Shown here one piece after another: positions 58,782 to 64,000 of a DNA stretch of 64,000 nt. A program made the translations under genes and the position numbers. A model generated the notes under the pieces. It saw nothing but the letters and a program-made list of their open reading frames with translations, was not told where the DNA came from and did no database searches. Within the stretch, counting starts at the first letter, position 1. Each line of letters begins with the position of its first letter. Origin of the DNA: Eubacteriales bacterium (GTDB lineage: Bacteria; Bacillota; Clostridia; Oscillospirales; Oscillospiraceae); contig JAUNJE010000008.1 of the NCBI GenBank assembly GCA_030533415.1, positions 1 through 64,000 on the forward strand, given 5' to 3'.

Positions 58782-58810
58782 TTGACGGAGAAAACAGCCC
58801 GTGGTATGAT
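58782..58810 (+). promoter_or_regulatory. Promoter of the TfoX gene
   Basis: TTGACG, 17 bases, TATGAT, 24 bases before the ATG, back to back with the pheST promoter. Confidence 0.75.
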
Positions 58811-58834
58811 GAAAAAGAAATGGGAGGGGAAAAA

Positions 58835-59182
58835 ATGGCATCCAGTTTGGAATTTGTACAGTATGTCTGCGACCAGCTCAGCGGTGCGGGAGCGGTGACC
58901 AGCCGGAAAATGTTCGGCGATTACGCGCTTTATTACCGCGGAAAGGTCATCGGCCTGGTCTGCGACAATTCGTTTTTCCTGAAAAAGACGGAGGCGGGGC
59001 GCTCTCTGCTGCCGGATTGCCGGGAAGCGCCGCCCTATGCCGGTGCAAAGCCAAGTTTTCTGGTGGAGGAGTTGGACGACCGGGAAGCAATGGCCCGCCT
59101 GGTCCAGGCCACCTGGGAGGCTTTGCCGGAACCCAAAAAGAAAAAATCTAAGACGAAAGGATACATTTATGATGCACTATGA
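58835..59182 (+). CDS. TfoX N-terminal domain protein
   Basis: A 115-residue protein with the TfoX_N pattern VTSRKMFGDYALYYRGKVIGLVCDNSFFLK and the Tyr-Ala-Gly part PPYAGAKPSFLVEE. TfoX controls competence in proteobacteria, but single-domain homologues in Firmicutes have no proven role. GGGAGGGG lies before the ATG at 58835. It overlaps the carboxypeptidase gene by 14 bases. Confidence 0.88.
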   Translation: MASSLEFVQYVCDQLSGAGAVTSRKMFGDYALYYRGKVIGLVCDNSFFLKKTEAGRSLLPDCREAPPYAGAKPSFLVEELDDREAMARLVQATWEALPEPKKKKSKTKGYIYDAL

Positions 59183-60680
59183 TTCTTTACAACAGGCCGT
59201 GGCGGCCTTGAACAAGCTACAGAAGACCCAGTCGGCTTATAACCATGCCCTTGGCGTTCTCTATCTGGACGCTACCACCGCTGCCCCCAGCGATACCTGG
59301 GAAGGGCGGGGACAGACGATGGAGATCATGTCCCAGATCACCTATGACCTGCTGGCAAACCCGGAAAACGGGGCGCTGCTGGCCTATCTGGAAGATAACC
59401 TGGAAGTCTTGGACGAACAGGTCCGGCGGGAGGTGGAGGTCATCCGAAAGGAGTATGACCGGATCCACCGCATCCCTGCGGAGGAATATGTTGCCTACTC
59501 CGTCCTGTTGAATGACGCCCAGAATGTCTGGCAAAAGGCAAAAAACGAAGACAACTTTGCATCCTTTGCGCCGTATCTGGAAAAGATCGTGGATTTCAAT
59601 CGGAAATTCGCGGGCTATTACCACCCCGAAATGGCGCCCTATGACGCCCTGCTGAACGAGTACGAAGAGGGCCTGAATATGGCTACCCTCGATGTTTTCT
59701 TTGCCCGGCTGCGGCAGGTGATTGTACCGCTGATCGCAAAGATCCGGGAAGCGGAGCCAATTGACGATTCGTTCCTCTATCGGCATTATCCTGTGGAGCA
59801 GCAGAGGAAATTCTCCGATTATCTCATGGAGGTCATGGGCATCGACCGGAGCCACTGCGGCATCGCGGAAACCGAGCACCCCTATACCACCAACTTTAAT
59901 AATAAGGACGTGCGCATCACTACCCATTATTTTGAAAACAATCTGGTGTCCTCCATGTTCTCCGTCGTCCATGAGGGCGGCCATGCCCTGTATGAGCTGG
60001 GGGCGGATGACCGTTATAACTATACCGCCTTGGCCGGCGGCGTGTCCATGGGCATCCATGAGAGCCAGAGCCGTTTTTACGAAAACATCATCGGCAGAAG
60101 CGAAGCCTTTGTCCATGCCATTTTCCCCAAGGTCAAGGAGCTGTTCCCGGAGCAGCTGGAAGGCGTGGACGAGACCATGTTCTACCGGGCGATCAATAAG
60201 GCCCAGCCCTCGCTGATCCGAACCGAGGCCGACGAGCTAACCTATCCGCTGCACATCATGGTGCGCTATGAGATCGAAAAGCAGCTGATCGCCGGCACTC
60301 TGGCAGTGGGGGACATCCCTGCCCGGTGGAAAGAACTGTACCGGGAATACCTGGGTGTGGAAGTGCCATGTGACAGGGAAGGCTGCCTGCAGGACAGCCA
60401 TTGGAGCGGCGGCAGCATCGGCTATTTCCCGTCCTATGCCCTGGGCAGCGCCTACGGCCCCCAGATGCTGCATAAAATGGAGGAAGAAATTGGGGATATC
60501 TGGCCGGAAGTTGCAAAGGGCGACCTGAGCAAGGTCACACACTGGCTCCGGGAGCACATTCACCGCCATGCCAGCTTTTATAAACCCGGCCAGCTGTTCG
60601 AATCCGTCTGCGGAAAATTTGATGCCCGGTATTATACCGATTACCTGACGGAAAAATATACCAGGCTGTACAACCTGTAA
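59169..60680 (+). CDS. M32 family metallocarboxypeptidase
   Basis: A cytoplasmic zinc carboxypeptidase (Taq carboxypeptidase family) that trims C-terminal residues from peptides. The 503-residue length is typical. The zinc motif is HEGGH (VVHEGGHALYELG), with the third ligand region HESQSRFYEN and the signature ITTHYFENN before it. AAAGGA precedes two adjacent ATG codons; the first, at 59169, is used. Confidence 0.95.
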   Translation: MMHYDSLQQAVAALNKLQKTQSAYNHALGVLYLDATTAAPSDTWEGRGQTMEIMSQITYDLLANPENGALLAYLEDNLEVLDEQVRREVEVIRKEYDRIHRIPAEEYVAYSVLLNDAQNVWQKAKNEDNFASFAPYLEKIVDFNRKFAGYYHPEMAPYDALLNEYEEGLNMATLDVFFARLRQVIVPLIAKIREAEPIDDSFLYRHYPVEQQRKFSDYLMEVMGIDRSHCGIAETEHPYTTNFNNKDVRITTHYFENNLVSSMFSVVHEGGHALYELGADDRYNYTALAGGVSMGIHESQSRFYENIIGRSEAFVHAIFPKVKELFPEQLEGVDETMFYRAINKAQPSLIRTEADELTYPLHIMVRYEIEKQLIAGTLAVGDIPARWKELYREYLGVEVPCDREGCLQDSHWSGGSIGYFPSYALGSAYGPQMLHKMEEEIGDIWPEVAKGDLSKVTHWLREHIHRHASFYKPGQLFESVCGKFDARYYTDYLTEKYTRLYNL

Positions 60681-60693
60681 GGAGGAAGCCCAA

Positions 60694-61326
60694 ATGAGCC
60701 AGTTTTGGGACCAATCCTGGGACACGGTGGACCCCGGCCGGGTGGCCCGGTATGTCCAAGATACGGAACTGGACGCCGATTCCCTGATAGCGTTTTGGAA
60801 GAAGCACCATGTGCAGTCCGTTTGTGATGCGGGCTGCGGATGCGGCGTGTATTCCCTGAAGCTTGCGGCCAATGGATTTCGGGTTTCCGGCTTCGATGTG
60901 TCCGCCAAAGCGGTGGAAATGACGAAGAAGCTGCTGTCTTCCCGGAATTTTGACGGCGGAGATTTTGAAGCGGCGGATATTTTATCGACACCATATCCGG
61001 ATCATCATTTCGACGCTGTGATTTCCCGGGACGTGGTGGACCATATGCCCCTGGCCGATGCCATTCAGGCGGTAAAGGAGCTGTACCGCATCACAAAGCC
61101 CGGCGGCTTTCTCGTTCTGACTCTGGACAGCCTGGATTCGGAGTACGAAACCCAGAAGCATACCGTCAACGCCGACGGGGATTACCTGTTTACCGAGGGA
61201 AAGTGGAAGGGGATGGTGTTTCATCCCTATTCCGAATCCCAAATTGCCAAACTGACACCTTTTGGAAAACGCATCGCCCTGAAAACCGGCCCGGAAGGCT
61301 TCCAAATCATCCTGGAAAAATCGTGA
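60694..61326 (+). CDS. Class I SAM-dependent methyltransferase
   Basis: A 210-residue methyltransferase with the SAM loop VCDAGCGCGVYSLKLA near residue 47, the acidic end of strand 2 (VSGFDVSAKAVEM) and a motif IV region (FDAVISRDVVDHM). The substrate is unknown. AAGGAGG lies before the ATG. It follows the M32 gene by 13 bases and ends the unit. Confidence 0.9.
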   Translation: MSQFWDQSWDTVDPGRVARYVQDTELDADSLIAFWKKHHVQSVCDAGCGCGVYSLKLAANGFRVSGFDVSAKAVEMTKKLLSSRNFDGGDFEAADILSTPYPDHHFDAVISRDVVDHMPLADAIQAVKELYRITKPGGFLVLTLDSLDSEYETQKHTVNADGDYLFTEGKWKGMVFHPYSESQIAKLTPFGKRIALKTGPEGFQIILEKS

Positions 61327-61351
61327 TTTAACAGTGAGAAATGCACGGAAG

Positions 61352-61471
61352 TTGTCATCCTGAGCGAAGCCGCCAAAGGCGTCGGAGTCGAAGGATCTTC
61401 GCACCGATTGCTTGTTTGCAGTAACCAAATGCCAAGATCCTTCGACTCGCTTCGCTCGCTCAGGATGACAA
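61352..61471. repeat. MITE-like inverted repeat element
   Basis: The ends TTGTCATCCTGAGCGA and TCGCTCAGGATGACAA are exact complements, and inner parts (TCGAAGGATCTT / AAGATCCTTCGA) pair as well, about 120 bases in all. This GTCATCCTGAGCGAAG type of repeat occurs widely in bacterial genomes. No coding capacity. The other 120 bases of this gap hold nothing I can name. Confidence 0.8.
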
Positions 61472-61567
61472 CATTTTGTGTAGACCTTAGTGCTCTAAAT
61501 TTCAGTTTAGCTTATTCCTCATTCCTTACGCTCAGCGTTTGATTCCCGTAAAGAAAGGTGGCTTTTG

Positions 61568-62416
61568 ATGGAACGCAAAGAACTGACCCATACCGCTGTC
61601 CTGTCCCTTTTGCCGGACCGTGCCCCCTGGGGACATAAGGGGGACTTTGGAAAGGTCCTGCTGCTGTGCGGCAGCCGGGGCTTTACGGGGGCGGCCTATC
61701 TTGCTGCCATGGGCGCCCTGCGCTGCGGTGCGGGACTGGTCTTCCTGGGGGTGCCGGACAGCATTTACGCCATCGAGGCGGTGAAGCTGAATGAACCGGT
61801 GGTATTTCCCCTGCCCGATGAGGACGGAAAGCTCAGCGCCCGGGCGGCCGCGGAAATTTTGCAGCGCCTTCCATCCATGGATGCCGTTCTGTTGGGCTGC
61901 GGCCTGGGACAGTCGGCGGGAACGCTGGCCGTGGTGCGGGCGGTGCTGGAAAACGCGGATTGCCCCGTGGTGGTGGATGCCGATGGCATAAATGTTCTGG
62001 CGGCGCATAAGGATATATTGCGCGGAAGACAATATGCCACGATTCTGACGCCCCACGATGGGGAGTTTGCCCGCTTCGGCGGCACCATCGGCGAAGACCG
62101 CATGGCCGCGGCGGCCCACTATGCCGAACAGTGGAACAGTATCGTGCTGCTGAAAGGCCACGAAACCTGCATCACCGACGGAAAGACAGGCTATGTAAAC
62201 CATACCGGAAATCCCGGCATGGCGGTGGGTGGCAGCGGCGATGTGCTGGCAGGCATGATTTTAGGGCTTCTGGGCCAGGGAATTGCCCCGCTGGAAGCGG
62301 CGGCCTGCGGCGCGTGGCTCCACGGTGCGGCGGGGGACCTTTGCGCCCAGGAGCTTGGACAATACGCCATGCTGCCCACGGACATGCTCTTGCGTCTGCC
62401 GCGACTACTGAAATAA
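61568..62416 (+). CDS. nnrD: ADP-dependent NAD(P)H-hydrate dehydratase
   Basis: Repairs hydrated NAD(P)H in the cytoplasm. The 282 residues form a ribokinase-like domain with KVLLLCGSRGFTGAAYLAA, VVVDADGINVL, LTPHDGEFARF and GNPGMAVGGSGDVLAGMI. Unlike the common fusion, the N-terminal epimerase (NnrE) is absent. AAAGGTGG lies before the ATG at 61568, used instead of a TTG one codon earlier. Confidence 0.93.
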   Translation: MERKELTHTAVLSLLPDRAPWGHKGDFGKVLLLCGSRGFTGAAYLAAMGALRCGAGLVFLGVPDSIYAIEAVKLNEPVVFPLPDEDGKLSARAAAEILQRLPSMDAVLLGCGLGQSAGTLAVVRAVLENADCPVVVDADGINVLAAHKDILRGRQYATILTPHDGEFARFGGTIGEDRMAAAAHYAEQWNSIVLLKGHETCITDGKTGYVNHTGNPGMAVGGSGDVLAGMILGLLGQGIAPLEAAACGAWLHGAAGDLCAQELGQYAMLPTDMLLRLPRLLK

Positions 62417-62429
62417 GGCGGAACTGTGT

Positions 62430-62990
62430 ATGAAAAAGGTCGGAGCGCTGCTGATTTTACTTTGCTTTCTTTCCGGATGCTCGGGCGCGTCAAAGGAGAT
62501 AGAGAGGGGAATGGCGCTGCGCAGCAAGATCCTGAAGGCCTCCGAATGCAGCTTTGACGCTGCCATTACCGCGGACTATGGGGATAAGCTCTACAGCTTT
62601 TCCATGACCTGCCAGGCTGACCCCCAGGGAAATCTGACCTTTACCGTCACCGCCCCGGAGACCCTTGCCGGAATTTCCGGCCGGGTGGGAAGCGATGGCG
62701 GAAAACTGACCTTTGACGATACCGCCCTGCAGTTCGATCTGATGGCGGACGGGCAGGTAACGCCTGTCAGCGCCCCCTGGGTTTTTCTGAAAACCCTGCG
62801 AAGCGGCTGTCTGACCTCCGCCGGAACGGAGGATGGGGTTCTCCGGCTGAGCATCGATGACAGCTATGCCGATGATGCCCTGCACCTGGATATCTGGCTG
62901 GACGGTGAAGATCTGCCGGCCCGGGCGGAGATCCTCTATGGGGGCAGGCGGATTTTGTCTGTTGGCGTCACAAATTTCACAACTGCGTAG
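62430..62990 (+). CDS. Lipoprotein, LolA-like size and strand pattern
   Basis: A 186-residue exported lipoprotein with lipobox LSGC (Cys17). The rest is mostly beta strand (SFDAAITADYGDKLYSFSMTC, GNLTFTVTAPETLAGISG), reminiscent of LolA/LolB-type lipid-binding folds, but no family motif is certain. It starts 13 bases after nnrD and precedes the MazF gene. Confidence 0.8.
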   Translation: MKKVGALLILLCFLSGCSGASKEIERGMALRSKILKASECSFDAAITADYGDKLYSFSMTCQADPQGNLTFTVTAPETLAGISGRVGSDGGKLTFDDTALQFDLMADGQVTPVSAPWVFLKTLRSGCLTSAGTEDGVLRLSIDDSYADDALHLDIWLDGEDLPARAEILYGGRRILSVGVTNFTTA

Positions 62991-63130
62991 CATTTTGGGG
63001 AATCCGTGCATAGGATATTTTGGATGTGCCGCCGTATAAAATCCGTATGTTCGTGGGAGAATAGTACTAACCGCGTTACATATGGATTCCGTCCGGTAGC
63101 GCAGGGAATTATGCACGGAGCGTGAAGACA

Positions 63131-63502
63131 ATGAACGAAGCATCAGTGAAACGCGGCGACATATTTTACGCCGATCTGTCGCCGGTGGTGGGCAGCGAGC
63201 AGGGGGGGACCCGGCCTGTCCTCATTGTTCAAAATGATACGGGAAACCGCCATTCCCCCACGGTTATCGCGGCGGCGATCACCAGCCAGACCGGAAAAGC
63301 CCGCCTTCCTACCCACATCAACATTGCCGGGGGCAGTGTGGGCCTGAGCAAGGATTCCATCATTCTTCTGGAGCAGATCCGTACCATCGACAAGCGGCGC
63401 CTGCGGGAGCACATGGGGCATCTGGATGAAAAGCAGATGTCCATGGTGGACGATGCCATTGCCGTCAGCTTTGGCCTGCCGGGGGGACCCCGGGCAACGT
63501 GA
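63131..63502 (+). CDS. mazF: MazF/PemK-type endoribonuclease toxin
   Basis: A 123-residue mRNA interferase with the family segments RGDIFYADLSPVVGSEQGGTRPVLIVQND, TVIAAAITSQTGKARLPTHI and DSIILLEQIRTIDKRRL, closest to EndoA (NdoA) of Bacillus. The ATG at 63131 is chosen since GGAG is about ten bases before it. In Bacillus the antitoxin gene ndoAI lies directly upstream; here the upstream gene is a lipoprotein and no small RHH or AbrB-type ORF is visible in the 140-base gap. Confidence 0.93.
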   Translation: MNEASVKRGDIFYADLSPVVGSEQGGTRPVLIVQNDTGNRHSPTVIAAAITSQTGKARLPTHINIAGGSVGLSKDSIILLEQIRTIDKRRLREHMGHLDEKQMSMVDDAIAVSFGLPGGPRAT

Positions 63503-63507
63503 ATATT

Positions 63508-63933
63508 ATGCCCCCTTGCGGCATAGAATGCGGCAAGGGGGCGTTGCTTTTGGAAGGAACCTATGGAGTTTATTTTGGCAATCAGCTGATGGGGAAGGTG
63601 CAGGTGCTGCGCCAGGGGCTGTACTACCGCTTCATCTGCCGCTGCCAGCTGACCGGAGACGTGGTATGCCGCCTGTTGGTTGCCTGCGGGGACAAGCAGG
63701 AAAGCCTTGGGGTGGTGGTTCCCATGGACGGCGGCTTTGGGCTGGATACGCTTTTGCCCGCCAAGCGCCTGGGGCAGGGGAAGGCGGAATTTCTCCTGCT
63801 GCCAAAGCATGATGTTCCGGCGGGGAAATTTGTTCCCATCTGCCCGGAGGAGCCGTTTGCCTACATAGAGCGGCTGAAGGAAAGCTTCCTGGTGCGCAAA
63901 GGGCAGCAGGTCGGGATCGTGCTGAAGGAATAA
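63508..63933 (+). CDS. Hypothetical protein, beta-rich
   Basis: At most 141 residues, mostly beta strands (LEGTYGVYFGNQLMGKVQVLRQGLYYRF), no signal peptide or membrane helix, no family I recognise. The start is uncertain: the ATG at 63508 lies on a hairpin and lacks a ribosome-binding site, while a TTG at 63550 has AAGGGGG eight bases upstream. The end is clear. It is tightly linked to mazF. Confidence 0.65.
   Translation: MPPCGIECGKGALLLEGTYGVYFGNQLMGKVQVLRQGLYYRFICRCQLTGDVVCRLLVACGDKQESLGVVVPMDGGFGLDTLLPAKRLGQGKAEFLLLPKHDVPAGKFVPICPEEPFAYIERLKESFLVRKGQQVGIVLKE
63509..63550 (+). terminator. Hairpin after mazF
   Basis: GCCCCCTTGC/GCAAGGGGGC, followed by GTTGCTTTT. It overlaps the start of the next reading frame, which leaves that start in doubt. 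Confidence 0.6.
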
Positions 63934-63936
63934 ACC

Positions 63937-63964
63937 TGTGCCGCCGCGTTTTTCGCGGCGGCAC
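63937..63964. terminator. GC-rich hairpin at the window end
   Basis: GTGCCGCCGCG/CGCGGCGGCAC around TTTTT. No clear T run on either side, so it is a separator of converging genes more than a textbook terminator. Confidence 0.5.
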
Positions 63965-63969
63965 AAAGC

Positions 63970-64000
63970 TTATGTATAGGAGATATTGCCATCCTTGTCA
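63970..64000 (-). CDS. Possible 3' end of a minus-strand gene
   Basis: Reading leftward from the window edge, a frame ends DKDGNISYT then TAA. The stop lies five bases from the hairpin, as expected for a converging gene. Only ten codons are visible. Confidence 0.3.
   Translation of the reverse strand, partial: DKDGNISYT

Noticed and set aside
58835..59182. Competence regulator
   Set aside because: Only the TfoX N-terminal domain is present and no competence genes are near, so a competence role is not supported.

Overview
The window looks like chromosome from a GC-rich, endospore-forming clostridium, most likely a gut Oscillospiraceae-type member of the Eubacteriales. The evidence is the sporulation genes (spoIIR, spoVAD, spoVAE and a sigma-G-type promoter), AddAB in place of RecBCD, T-box and cobalamin riboswitch control, ECF vitamin transport, the fermentation genes adhE and ldhA, and many sigma-A promoters with a strict 17-base spacer. 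No phage, plasmid, insertion sequence or CRISPR array is visible. The accessory character comes from small hairpin repeats and one MITE-like element.

1-9.7 kb: the end of a tRNA-Glu, a separately promoted 5S rRNA gene, a DUF2284 protein, and then a cobamide region. It has two cobalamin riboswitches, a DUF4430 lipoprotein on the opposite strand, and a nine-gene operon (ECF transporter T, fused A-A' and S, a CbiR-like TIM barrel, CobT, CobU, CobS, a short CobU-like protein and a CobC-type phosphatase). There are no corrin-ring genes, so this reads as import, removal of the lower ligand and rebuilding of cobamides.

9.7-21.7 kb: cysK and a divergent Rrf2 regulator; a T-box-controlled DAACS symporter whose specifier reads ATG; an MFS exporter; a 34-residue membrane peptide behind a perfect promoter and palindrome; a LUD protein; D-lactate dehydrogenase; GtrA; adhE with a small phosphotransferase; an unexplained 200-base transcribed leader; and a membrane protein.

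21.8-26 kb: an ABC ATPase with a 1,137-residue FtsX-type permease containing a very long coiled coil.

26-34.2 kb (minus strand): every step from DAHP synthase through chorismate to the phenylalanine and tyrosine branches in one eight-gene operon (aroF-tyrA-aroB-aroA-aroC-pheA-aroEK-aroQ). A short leader peptide with nine Tyr/Phe codons and a terminator precede it, a classic attenuator layout.

34.2-42.4 kb: a nucleotidyltransferase, VanZ, a zinc phospholipase C-like protein, a transmembrane protein kinase with extracellular repeats divergent from a zinc-ribbon/Big2 membrane protein, DUF378, ispE and spoIIR.

42.5-54 kb: addBA, a 25-residue Asn/Gln-rich peptide, spoVAD-spoVAE, two GNAT proteins around a hydrolase, a truncated TraX-like fragment ending in a hairpin repeat, and an NlpC/P60 cell-wall hydrolase.

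54-64 kb: a small unknown protein, IreB, T-box-controlled pheST, a TfoX-domain protein, an M32 carboxypeptidase, a methyltransferase, a MITE-like repeat, NnrD, a lipoprotein, a MazF-type toxin without a visible antitoxin, and a hypothetical protein.
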